Assembly: GCF_037126465.1 (NCBI RefSeq)
Contig: NC_088202.1
Location: 121,906,123-121,970,122, forward strand
Reading direction: 5' to 3'
Length of the DNA stretch: 64,000 nucleotides
Origin: Ornithodoros turicata
Taxonomy: Eukaryota > Arthropoda > Arachnida > Ixodida > Argasidae
Shown here: positions 21,245 through 31,853 of the stretch, piece by piece
Layout: every line of letters begins with the position of its first letter
Numbering within the stretch: the first letter of the stretch is position 1
Position numbers and translations under genes: made by a program
Notes under the pieces: generated by a model
Told to the model about the DNA's origin: nothing
What the model saw: only the letters and a program-made list of their open reading frames with translations
The model's database searches: none

Positions 21245-23368
21245 AGAGTTTTAGTATACCGCCCGCTATCGCCTTTGCGTACGTAAGGGATTCGCGAGGA
21301 GAACGCCCTATAGGTGGCACTGCGGTGCGTTCCAAGAGTGTGGGTGGCTCGTTGGATCTGCATAGCGCTCGTAGGAATTGTGAGTAAAGAGTCCTGCTTC
21401 GTTCCGTATGATGGAAAGCTGTTCTGAGGCTCGAACACAGAAGCACGGACACAAGAGAGCATCAGGTTGCCGTAGAGCATTATATCTAGAAAGGTGCCAG
21501 ACGTCGGAAAAGCCATTCCTAACGACGGGAGGTTCTTCAGTGCGATGCATGTTGCACGTAACCCGGAATTAGCTTTCATGCCTTCCCGAAGGAACGAAAT
21601 GTTCGGTGTGTCAAAATTAGGATTGGGAAACACCTCACAAAATATGCGATGATGGGCAACAAACACGTCACAAACGAACATTTTAGGACAGTAAAGACAG
21701 ACAACACAGATACGGTTCGTAGAAATTCTGAGATCATCTGGTGTTACTCAGTTGTTACTATTAGGTTTACCATCGACGGATGTTTGCGACACGAGAAATC
21801 CCTACGTGCAACCTTCCGGTTTTTCCGCATGACTGCATAGCAAGTCGCCGCAAAGCACCAAGGGCGTGATGGAATTTATCGTATTGATGGGTTTTCTCAT
21901 TACCTCCTTTTATGTTCGTGTTATCTATAGGCAGCTGTGTGCTGGCAGTGGCACCATTCCTACAGTTACTCAGTGTCATCAGTCTGCACTGTTTGGGATA
22001 AGGATATTAGCCTGCGGGACCGGTGCACACCAGCTTCAATACGTATTTCACCAGAACTAGTCAAGTGGAGGATAACTAAATGAGGGCACTGAGGAGCCCG
22101 GACGTTTGGATAGCATACGCTGAACACTACACGCAATGGAAAGCGTGGAAAGTTTTCAATTTTTCAACTACGCACTACAATCGACAACATGACATGCCGC
22201 CAGAAGTTGCATGCTCTGCTGTTCCCAACGTGCTCCATTACAGTGAGCAATGAAAGTGGGCAAAGTGAACAACAATAGTTTAGATTCTTCGACAACATGT
22301 TGCGTTCAATGAATTCCTGAAATGGTTACTCGCTGAATTTTGAAGCACTCACAGGGGTAGGCTCGTTCATTTCCTTAACCGTTCAGACTTCATGTACGGA
22401 ACTAATGGACTATAAAGACTTCGAGGAATGTATTGAGAGGAGGAATATCCACGGTCACCGTCATTCACGCACGCGAAGTACAGGGTCGGCCACACTTAAA
22501 AGTATCGCGGGAGCGCATGACCTGCAAGTATGCCAGCGCCGCGTAACGGATGCTCCTGGGTTTGAGACCTCGCGCCTGGCGAACGTTCACCACCTCTCGG
22601 TTGGGTCCGTCATTGCTCTCGTAACACTGGCAGGCGGGGTGACCAACCTGCTGTTGCTATTCTATTGATGTTTTGATCAGTGCGTGGCGCGACGTAATCT
22701 CTGTCTTATCGGAATCGAGAAGAAACGTAAAAGAATACGCCGCGCCACGCACTGATCAAAACATCGCCAGCAGAGATTGAATAGCAACAACAGACGGGTC
22801 TCCCCGCCCGCCAGTGTTACGAGAGCAATGACGGACCCAACCGGGAGGTGGCGATCGTTCGCTAGGCGCGAGGCATGCGCGAGGACTCAAACCCAGGATC
22901 ATCCGTTGCGCGGCGCTAGCGTACTTGCAGGTCATGCGCTCCCGTGATACTCTTAAGTGTGGCCGACCCTGTACCTAGCAAACAAAGGCTACTATGTTAC
23001 AATCTCGTACGGTCAAACGGACGCGGTATTCCTGCTCACGCCAGAATTGCAGCAATTTGTATGTCCACTAAATGTGCCTTACCTCTCACAGAGTGTTCAT
23101 TTTCTGCTCCCATGTTGGTACCAAAGACCACGAAGCAGAGAGAACGCACCGAACGTAAAGCATGCAAGCGAATTCCTCGCGCCGATCCACACTATTGACG
23201 GTTTCCGCTAAACGCCGCGTGGTGGCGGTATGATAGGTTCTCCTCGCGAATAGCGATGATGCTTCTGCGCACGACCATAACAGAAAAAGAGCTTCCCGCA
23301 GTGCGCAGAACCACCAACGCTATCCCTTCCGTACGCAAAGTCGATAGCGTACGATGTAGTAAAACTCT
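21245..23368. mobile_element. DNA transposon remnant with imperfect inverted ends
   Basis: AGAGTTTTAGTA at 21245 and its inverse TACTACATCG..-TAAAACTCT ending at 23368 continue as related sequence (CGCTATCGCCTTTGCGTACG against CGCTATCGACTTTGCGTACG), giving ends alike over about 45 bp. The interior has no transposase that I can recognise and contains the 22481-22971 element. Target duplication not resolved. Confidence 0.5.
22481..22971. mobile_element. 491-bp long-inverted-repeat MITE, TA target
   Basis: CAGGGTCGGCCACACTTAA starts at 22481 and its inverse ends at 22971, with TA on both sides (22479-22480, 22972-22973). The arms are roughly 210 bp each and about 85 percent alike, joined by some 60 bp. 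Both arms keep a CTGGGTTTGAGWCC segment resembling a tRNA B-box. No protein. Confidence 0.75.
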
Positions 23369-23689
23369 GTATTATCTTGTTGTCTTGGCTTCACTTGATC
23401 TTCCTCTCCAATACTGCAGACTACTACATCTGATCTACTGCTGCATCTGGTAGTACTGTATGGGGCCTTTATTTTGTAAACAGGGGATGGCAGGGAACAG
23501 GCAAAGTTTTCTTTCCTTTCTGGGCTGTGCGCATGCTCTTGCTGGCACACTCTTTATGTGCGTGAAATAGATGCCGTAATTTTTACGCAGCTCGTGGCCA
23601 TATCTAGGTTCGCTGCGCTATGTACGTACAACCCGCCACCTCCTTCACCGCTGCCGGGTTAGCTATATTAAGAAAATAAAGCAAATGAA

Positions 23690-24925
23690 TACAAAATGAA
23701 ATTGCTTTCTTTTAATTTTTTGTTCTGCTTGTGTTCTCATACCTTTGTCCTAGGTTTGAGTTATTTGGCGATTTACTACTTTTCACTGGGGCTTACTATT
23801 TAGGAATTTCTCCTTGCGAGACCCAACCGCATAAAATATGTCTCGATCACGGTGGATAAAAAAGGACGGTGTTGCGTCTCGAGTAAGAGATAAGGTTAGC
23901 TCCTCGTGGACGAACTTGTCTGGTGTTGAGCGATAACTGTAGGAGAGCGTGATTTCTTCACGCTTAGATAGTTTGCGGGAGAAATAAGGCAGCACACGGT
24001 GCTTTCACTGCACTCTCTGCACTCGCGGAGTTCCTCGGGGTGGATACAACAAGGCGGTATTTACGCGTTCTCCATCGGACATACAGAACAGTGTCCATTT
24101 TTGTCTTTAATACAAGATACAAACAAGAGTGCAATCTTTCTATTTCCATTCTATTCTATTCTATTCTACATTTCCACAGAGCTCGTGCTCAAGGGCGCTG
24201 AATGTTTATGAGTCTACTGCAGTGTGCGTCACGTTCAAACTGGTGTCCGTTCATATTTTTGTAAAAATGCAGGTGACACTTGCAAGGCATCGGAATCCCT
24301 AGTACAATGTGATGATCACGAGGAAGCAGTGCAATGGGTTATAATACGGATCGACTACATCCCGCTCTCCTATAGTGTTAAGTGGAACCGTGGTAACACA
24401 AGCTAAAGAAAGCGAAAATTGCCTCTGCCCATTCAAGAGGAGTTTGCGTTTGACTAAACATGATGTCGAAGGTTTCATTCCGCTACAGATTATGCTTGAG
24501 TATTACAAAGATCCTAAAATAGCAGCAGTCTACGTAAACAGAGTCTTCGGGCACTCCGAGTCTTGGAATAGCTAGACCTGTTTCATAATTCAACATCACG
24601 CATGTGGATGTAGTGTTAAGTTCCTTGCTTCTCTTGGTATATCTATAGGCTCCCTGTACACAGCCGCGCTTTTGGCAATTTTCTTGTAAGTGACGGTATT
24701 TGCAACCCTGTAACTCACCAATGCGCAGCCGCGTCGACATTCACTTTACGTATAGATGTATTGTGCTGCAAAATTACTTGTTTCTACACGCCAATTAAAG
24801 CGGTCTGTTCGCACGTTCGTACGTTGTAGTTGCATTTGGCGTATTTTGCGACACCGCGCATCCAGTAAGACAATAGCCAGATAGTTGAGCACACCTCCAA
24901 TTTTCCTCCGTCGACAATTTTCGCG
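23690..24925 (-). repeat. Large inverted duplication, arm 2 (uninterrupted)
   Basis: Inverse counterpart of 14170-14959 plus 19257-19635. It preserves the sequence before the CsRn1-like insertion: the AACTCCGCGAGTGCAGAGAG region runs directly into the CCGTGTGCTGCC region without an LTR. It contains a short ATTCT microsatellite (about 24147-24171) absent from arm 1. Confidence 0.7.
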
Positions 24926-25289
24926 CCTCGAAACAACATTTTTCGCGTATTTTTTTTCAGCTATTAACAAAGCATAGGGAATGTATTTTACAATGCAGAT
25001 GTGTAAATCCGACGTGGGCTTTCTGTTTCTTTCAAAAAACGTGAGGTTGACCTGCCAAATTTCGGAGATCAATTCGGAAAATTCAATTTCACGCGAATTT
25101 AATTTGATAAAAGCGCTCAGACGTAATGGCAAAATCTCCCTCGAGATAAATAGCGTTGACCCCATAATGTTCAGACAAATAGATTTTTTAATACGATTCC
25201 TTTTTTTCTTCATTTTTTTTTCACGTAAAGTGAAACACCCTGTGTATAAAGGTCTGTGCATGTTGTGGACCGCATGTCTACCGATAGGG

Positions 25290-25794
25290 GGACATGCACG
25301 GAAGACGTAAGAAAGAAGAAAAAGGATTTCGGCTGAGGGCCGAAGGTCAGTCGTGGAACGACGAGAAGGAGGTTCGACAGTTGAAGTATAGTTCAAGAAA
25401 CGAGAGGCCGGTTAAGTTAGGCAGTGGCACTTTGGACTTCTTTAAATATAGTCCAGAGGGACTTTTCACGTTTGGTTCGGGTTTGTACCCTTACGTCTCG
25501 CCTTACGTGGCCTTGTCGCTGAGATTAAACCTTTTGTCTTGGAATCATGCTTTCGTGCTCGATTCTCTCTAGCTCCGCTGGCAAATGGCTTCGAACCCCC
25601 GAGTGGCAACATACTCCCACAATGTTGGCATCAATGCGTTACTGGAAGGATGGAAAGAACATTATTCCTATGCAGTCTATTATTATGACACGTGAATGTG
25701 TAATATCCCTCAATAAGGAGTAGACATTTAACAATATGAAATAATGAGGTGACTTACCCGTAAGCCACATATCTGTACAATGCCACTATACGTC
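25290..25794. other. Unassigned stretch
   Basis: One 92-codon plus-strand frame (25294-25572) crosses it without motifs. Nothing else seen. Confidence 0.3.
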
Positions 25795-25878
25795 ATTTTT
25801 TTTAAAATAGCAAGCCGACCTCCGTCTGGCTGACCTTTCCTTTCTTTTTTCTTAATAAACATATCCCCCCCCCCCCCC
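25795..25878 (+). repeat. Retroposon 3'-tail family T, copy 1, ending in poly-C
   Basis: AATAGCAAGCCGAC, a short gap, GGCTGACCTTTCC, a T-rich tract and TTAATAAACATATC followed by 14 C. Close relatives lie at 31787-31853 and 53291-53392. This is a non-coding 3' end shared by a retroposon family. Confidence 0.6.
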
Positions 25879-26683
25879 AGTAAAGTTTCTACTTTCCGTA
25901 GAGAGGTTCGGTGACGTGTTGCGAGTACGGTAGCCGCTTGCAGGAGACGTCCGACGAGAAGGTTAACTCAAGAGCAACAATATTTAATACAAATATATAC
26001 AAGGCATATACATATCAAGGCAAAGGCTTACTGGTTGAGAACTCGGGGGACATGAAGGTGATAAGGTCCCAGACCTTCCGGTGGTGAAGGTCCTCGCTCG
26101 AGCTCTGTTCGCTCGACCAAACCAGTCGGTATCATGTGAACCCAACTGACACTAACGGACACTAGAAAGATCGTCCTGCCACACCGGAACTCTGAGATAC
26201 ACAATAACTAAACCCTACGCGGTAGCTATCTACTCGTGAACCTCAAGAGCAACCAATTCTCACCTACCTCGTGAAATTGTTTCGAAGCTCTTCCGTGGAT
26301 GACGCTTTCTTTCACACTGTGCCGACACTTCAGTGTCCGTTGTTTCTCACTTTCGTCGCCGTCGTCGAAGCTGTGCTGGCTCCCCTGACGCGGTCACATT
26401 CACACACTGCACACCCGGTCCTCGTTGACTAGTTGTGGCTCTCCGTTGATGACCTGGACTTGTCCGCTCAGTTTCCTGGACAGTCCGCTGCTTTTGCTGC
26501 CTTGCTGATTGATTGATTATTTAAAAGAAAACCGCTGCCTTGCTTGACTTCGATGCGTACCTTGATTCTTGCTGTTCTCCTGGAGGTATTCACTCGTCCG
26601 TCGAGATGCTTCAGCTCTCCTTAGATGGACACATCCTGTCGTGCTGCGCCAGTAAAGTTTCTACGGAAAGTAGAAACTTTACT
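25879..26683. mobile_element. TIR element set between two poly-C runs
   Basis: The 23-bp inverted ends AGTAAAGTTTCTACTTTCCG(TAG) at 25879-25901 and 26661-26683 match perfectly. The right end is preceded by a second AGTAAAGTTTCTAC, making a local hairpin at 26651-26683. Poly-C runs of 14 and 18 bases abut the two ends. The 780-bp interior has no recognised protein. Confidence 0.6.
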
Positions 26684-26888
26684 CCCCCCCCCCCCCCCCC
26701 CATATGTCGTATCCGTCCTGTAACGAGAAACGTTGCAGAACACCACGGTTGTACTCGTACAGTGCGAATTGTACACACTGTGGTGTGACACAGTTTCGAA
26801 TCTGAGCAAATAGGCGCGAGCCATACTTGTATATCTTCGGATTAATCCGCAGTCGACAACAGTCTGCTATCTTGATTTCCTACTTCTT

Positions 26889-27041
26889 CCCAAGCAGCAC
26901 AATGTACTGAAAGTCGAGTGCAATAGGGGTGGACGGGTAGGTGAAAGGCCTTGAACAGGCTCGTGCAACTAAAGAACATTGATAAGACACATACCGTCCA
27001 CCCCTATTGCACTCGACTTTCAGTACATTGTGCTGCTTGGG
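26889..27041. repeat. 48-bp-arm hairpin
   Basis: The arms 26889-26936 and 26994-27041 are perfect inverse copies separated by 57 nt. The arms start CCCAAGCAGCAC and end GGGTGGACGG. Non-coding. Confidence 0.85.
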
Positions 27042-27277
27042 TTAGGAAGGCATCGCCCAGTGGAGCCTACAGCTAAGCACGCGTTGTCGATACGCTCCAC
27101 GTTTCTTTTCTTTTTTGTGTGTATGTGTGTCATATTCACTGGCACAACTTTGGTACAGCCTTTCTGAAAACCAGTTGTGGGCAGCAACGCTGTTTTGCTT
27201 TTTTTTTTTTTTTTGCGTTGTAGTGCAGCAATAGTGGCACACTTCATGTGCTACCTAGCTAGATAATACTTCTAGTA

Positions 27278-27464
27278 CCGTAATTTTCGGTGTATAACAC
27301 TCATCATGTATAACACGCGCCCGTTGATTTCAACGGGATTTTGACCCTTCATCACCCTGCGTGTTAGACAAGGTCACTGGCGGTGCTATGCTAAATGTAT
27401 CGGCACGCACGGCCTATTTCCCCCAACTTCTTTTCGCACGCGTGTTATACACCGAAAATTACGG
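27278..27464. mobile_element. 187-bp Tc1/mariner-type MITE, TA target
   Basis: CCGTAATTTTCGGTGTATAA at 27278 and its inverse ending at 27464 form terminal inverted repeats of about 23 bp, with TA at 27276-27277 and 27465-27466. The CCGTAATTTTCGG.GTATAA end style is common in small TA-target elements of animals. Confidence 0.8.
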
Positions 27465-27539
27465 TACGGTACTTGTAATTCTTACTTGGAATTTACGTAT
27501 TTTCGATCGTTCACGTGGCTGACACTCAGGAAATTTTAT

Positions 27540-27725
27540 GTCAGGCTTGGCTTTGGTCTATGGCAAAATTAATAAAATAACCGAATTATTTAATTAATTA
27601 TAATTTACATAATAAAATATACCAAATTAATTAAGTTACGTGGTACCAAAATAAAATATAAATTAAGTTTCAGTTGTTAATTCATAAAATAAGATAAAAT
27701 GAATATTAAATAAGTCTAAAGTCAC
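27540..27725. repeat. AT-rich low-complexity block
   Basis: Dominated by AATAAAATA and AATTAATT-type words. No coding potential. Confidence 0.8.
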
Positions 27726-27872
27726 CCACCTAGGTTCTACACCCCAAACCACACTGGCTTCTTGAACGGAGAGAGCTTGCCGCCCCTAAATTGTTCTTTC
27801 GAATAAATTGGCCTGAGGAGATGGTGAAGTCGTTGCTACCTGGATATCACATCATAAAACATGTTGAGGTTA

Positions 27873-27947
27873 TAGGAAGGGAGTTGCCTCAGGACAGAAG
27901 CCGCCGGGGAAGAAGCCGGCTTCTGTCCTGAGGCAACTCCCTTCCTA
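27873..27947. repeat. 31-bp perfect hairpin
   Basis: The arms 27873-27903 and 27917-27947 are perfectly complementary around a 13-nt loop. The words ATGTTGAGGTTAT at 27861-27873 and 27981-27993 lie on either side as direct repeats, which may be a target duplication. Confidence 0.8.
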
Positions 27948-27999
27948 CATTCTACCGGTTCGCTGGATTTTTACCCATCTATGTTGAGGTTATGTTCGT

Positions 28000-29565
28000 T
28001 GTGCGCACAGAGCGAAACAACTTAGGCCTACTGACAACTCCCCGTGAAAGCCGAATACGTTCTAGTTCTTGCTTTGTAGCATACCTTGGGTGTTTTATTG
28101 TACATAATATTGTGATCGTTCATAGTGGTTCGTCGATGACCAAGCTGCACGTCGGTCAGTAGCGCCTCCAAGTGAAAGGTCCTCATTGGCACTTATCAGT
28201 ATGGAGTACCACTGCCATCTCTCAGTAAGACTTTTAATTATATAATTATTGCGTAATGGCAGCGATAAATGTGACATTTGACAGGTGTATGACCTAAAGC
28301 GACGTGGCATTCGGAGTAAGCGAAGGACAACAATGGCGGCCAAATATCCGGAAGACTGGGCCAGCTCCGATCAATTTACCAAGTTGATTGGGTCCACGCA
28401 AAGAAGCGGAGCAGAAATCGCATTTATTTGCAGCATACCGAATTTTCCGTTGCTCCGTCCATCCGTTCTGTGGGGCGTTGCCGTTGTCGCCGCATGCGGC
28501 GTATTTCAACAGCCTTAAAACATTTTTGTAGGCCACTTTGTAGCTGTGTGGTAACACGTTGTGTTCGACATTCCGTAATGCAAACTACAACTACGAATTC
28601 ACCAAAGACGAGGAGGGTGACCATCATGTCTCCTCTATGATTGTTTTACCAACCATTGCCTTATTATTGACATTCGAAAAGCGGCTACTTCAACAACGAC
28701 AATTAAAAAATTATCATGTTGAACACCAATTGCAATGGAAAGTGTTAGCTTCGACAATGCGTTTACGCAGTTTCGTGCTCCATGCCAATAAACACTATTT
28801 TATGAACGTCGTCTTGGTCAATGCGGCCGTCGGTGCGACATTCCGTAATGCAAACCAAACTTCAAAACCAAAGGGACCCTGGTTTAAGTCTTGCTCAGGG
28901 CACTCAAAAGATTTTTCACGCACCAAGATCCTTTCGAATGGCGCGAGGAACTGGTGTTGCGAGCCCCCCCTCCTCCATCCCCATATACTACTTTAAAAGA
29001 AAACATCGAAAATCCTTGGCTCAAAGATGGTGGCTATAAAGGATGCAATAACAGAATGGCGCGGCTGTGAGAGGAGATATGCTGTTACTGGCCTTGGTGG
29101 TGGTACAGTAGCCTCCAAACAGTAGCCTCCAAAGCGAGCCATTCGGCGTGCTTTCAACTTCCAAGTTATGCACGTCACAGATCAAGCAGTATGAAACAGT
29201 TATGGATACACAATGACAGAAAGGCAACAGGAAAAATAGAAAAACGGTAGGATAATGCCTTCGGGCCATCCGTTGTTGCAACCGAAGGTCCAAATGGTAG
29301 CGTGCAGGCAGGGAACCAGGCAGAAGAACGTCTCGGGTAACAAAACAACGTTTAATCACATGTTGAGGCGATGATGACAGCAGAATGTTTTGGGTCCTCT
29401 GGATCCAGTGCTTAAATATCTTACAATCCGGAAACTGATGTCACAGTAGCTGATTGTATACAAGTGTAGACGTCAGCTCCGGTCCAAATAGCGTCTGGGA
29501 ATGGGGCCAAACTTTCGTTGTTTCATGTCGTCGTGTCCCGAAGTCTGTAGGTCACGATGCATACA
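28000..29565. other. Unassigned stretch with a 20-bp direct repeat
   Basis: CGACATTCCGTAATGCAAAC occurs at 28566-28585 and 28836-28855, 270 bp apart, and could mark an insertion or a local duplication. Open frames up to 145 codons (28559-28996) have no recognised motif. Confidence 0.35.
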
Positions 29566-29655
29566 TAAAGTAACTGATTACTCGAAAAATTACTCAAATA
29601 GGTAATTGATTACAAGTAACGCAATTACTAGTAACGCGTTACGCACAAGTCTGAC
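29566..29655. repeat. hAT-like GTAACGCGTTAC remnant
   Basis: GTAATTGATTAC and TAGTAACGCGTTACG words end at CACAAGTCTG, matching the terminal region of the complete element at 34654-35417. Only one end is visible. Confidence 0.55.
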
Positions 29656-29911
29656 CATACCATACCACCATTGCTTACAGTTCATATTCCTGCATATCCT
29701 ACAGAGTGCCTACGTATGTCCTCTACAGTGCTCTGCTCAAGGCCAACATCAGAGCAAACAGTGCATCTGTTTGGCATGATGGAAAGTAACGGTTCTGATG
29801 CTGGAACACACAAACAGATGAACACAACATAAGCCTCAGGGTGCCTATGAACATGCAACATTGAAATATGACAGTCGTTGAAAAAGCCGGACATGGACAT
29901 GGATTGGTACC

Positions 29912-30060
29912 TCAATCAATCAATCAATTTATTGAGCTCCCAAAAGTCCCATACCGGCGTTACATGGGAGGAGTGGGTTACAGGAAGTGAGGGAAAAGAT
30001 AATACATAAAAAAAGCCAGTAAAATAGCAACAACAAATGGAAACAACAACAACAACGTTA
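29912..30060 (-). repeat. 3' end of a CR1/L2-like non-LTR element
   Basis: Read on the minus strand, a C/G-rich 3' UTR segment ends in AATAAATTGATTGATTGAT, the short-tandem tail style of CR1/L2 elements. No coding part remains. Confidence 0.55.
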
Positions 30061-31384
30061 TACAAGTAGGTTACACAATGTATCATACCTCTGCCGGTTG
30101 TGTGCGTTAACCACTAAGCTAAGCTGGCAACGACTGTTTGACACTCTTATATGATGTAACAACGAAGGAACCGTACAGCGACGGTTTCGACTTTGCACGC
30201 ACATATATTTGTAGTCGACAGATGGTTATTGGCCGGATCAGGAAGCGGACCACCATTTTGATCCTACTACACTGAAGCGCTTTTCTACCTTGCCGAATTA
30301 CGGTCATTTGTGAATCTTGCCTCTGTTTTGGTTGCCTTCTTTCTGAAGGCTCGTGTGAGAGGACAGCGGTATATACCGACAAAATTATGTTCTCATAATG
30401 AAGTCGCATGAAAAGTTGTAATCATCACAAGAGCAAAGGGTTTTCACGTGGGGACGAAGCAGTGCGCACTTCGATGCATAAGAACAAAAATGTTCGACGC
30501 ATTTGATAACAACAAAAATGTTTTATTTCGTAGGCCTCTCAGGGCAGCTGTGAGTCCTGGACTTCCCGAACAATTTCCGCTCTTGTGTGTCAGACCGACT
30601 TTCTAAGAACGGCTAGCGCTAAGGACAAGCTAATCCCGTAGGCCCTATTCCGACGTCGGCATGAGCTTTAGGAGTGCACAAATTCTAAAGGTGTTCTAGA
30701 TTGCTGAGGGATGTTCGTAGGTATTAAGGGATTTTCAGGTCTGATCGTAATGAATGAAGTTGTAAGTATCGCGTTCAAAGTTGCAGAGTTAGTGCACTAA
30801 GGCTCTAGAGAGCGGCTTTTTTGTGAGTTCACCGTTTAATCGGATCAGTTGGCGCTTTCAGATTCAGTTACCGCTTTCCCCTAATTAGCAAATCAAATGC
30901 GCAGTGGAACGCATTCCAGCGCGAGACCCTTATAGGAGCAGATATCCGCTTTCCGAACTACTCAACATTTTCTTCAAACTATTGCGTTCTTTTCATCAAA
31001 GGCCAGTGGCTTTCCATCACATATTAGACGAAAGGTGCTAGGGAGGTGAACAAATCGTGAAAGTGGGGGAAGAGCAGAACGTCGGTATTTGAGCAGGTCG
31101 CATGAATGACTGCACCGACGAGAGCGCTCGATCCAATTGTTCCGCCCTTCTATTATTCTTAGTTTGCCCGTGAAGCCTGAAATATTCCTAGAATGCACCC
31201 CAGTTCCAGCCCGTCCCGTTCGACTGCTTCTGGAGAGCGAGTTTTGTGGGCTATTGTCATTCTCTCTTGGTTGTTAAAGGAGCAATGAGGTGACATTTAA
31301 CGTCGCTCGAATTCCTACCTCATGTGTCAAGCTGTCCACCACGAGTCACCATGCAAAATATTTTCGCTCTGGGTACGGGGCCAT
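30061..31384. other. Unassigned stretch
   Basis: No coding or repeat structure recognised beyond short A-rich and AAC-rich patches at its start. Confidence 0.3.
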
Positions 31385-31582
31385 TAGATCCAACGAGCTG
31401 TTACATCCATCGTGTCGTTACATCCATCAATGGACGTAATGGCACGCTGGATGTAACAGCTCGTTGGATGTAATAGCACGGTATGGATGTAACGACGCGT
31501 TGGACTAACAGCATGATGGATGTAATGACACGATGGATGTAATGACACGATGGATGTAACGACACGATGGACGTAACGGCCA
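31385..31582 (+). repeat. GGATGTAAC minisatellite, array 1
   Basis: A unit of about 17-18 bp close to TGGATGTAACGACACGA is repeated about ten times with unit-to-unit variation. The first two units (31388-31430) are inverted. A related array lies at 33738-33955. Confidence 0.85.
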
Positions 31583-31786
31583 AAAAATCTGGGTCGCCAT
31601 GGGGGCGATGGGAGGTAAGAAGGTCGACGGGAGGAGAAGCCCGGATTAGGAATGACAGGAGTGAACAGGTAACCTGACTGTGTTCAAGACGACTACAACC
31701 CGCAGGCGGTTGCTGTGTGTGTGTTTCCTTTCTTTCTTTTTTTTCTTTTTTTCTTCTTCTTCTTCTTCTTTTTCGTTTTCTTTTTA

Positions 31787-31853
31787 TGGAAGGAATAGCA
31801 AGTCGGCCTATGCCTGACTAACCTTTTCCCGCTTTTTTTTTCAATAAACATTC
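31787..31853 (+). repeat. Retroposon 3'-tail family T, copy 2
   Basis: GAATAGCAAGTCGGC, a short gap, CTGACTAACC, a T-rich tract and CAATAAACATTC. Preceded by a long pyrimidine tract (31720-31785). Same family as 25795 and 53291. Confidence 0.55.

Noticed and set aside
14170..24925. Polinton/Maverick candidate because of long inverted ends
   Set aside because: No DNA polymerase B, packaging ATPase, protease, capsid or retroviral-type integrase belonging to the structure was seen; the only integrase is in the nested LTR element.
27873..27947. pre-microRNA
   Set aside because: The stem is perfectly complementary over 31 bp, lacks the usual mismatches, and is bracketed by direct repeats; a transposed or inverted-duplicated origin is more likely without small-RNA evidence.
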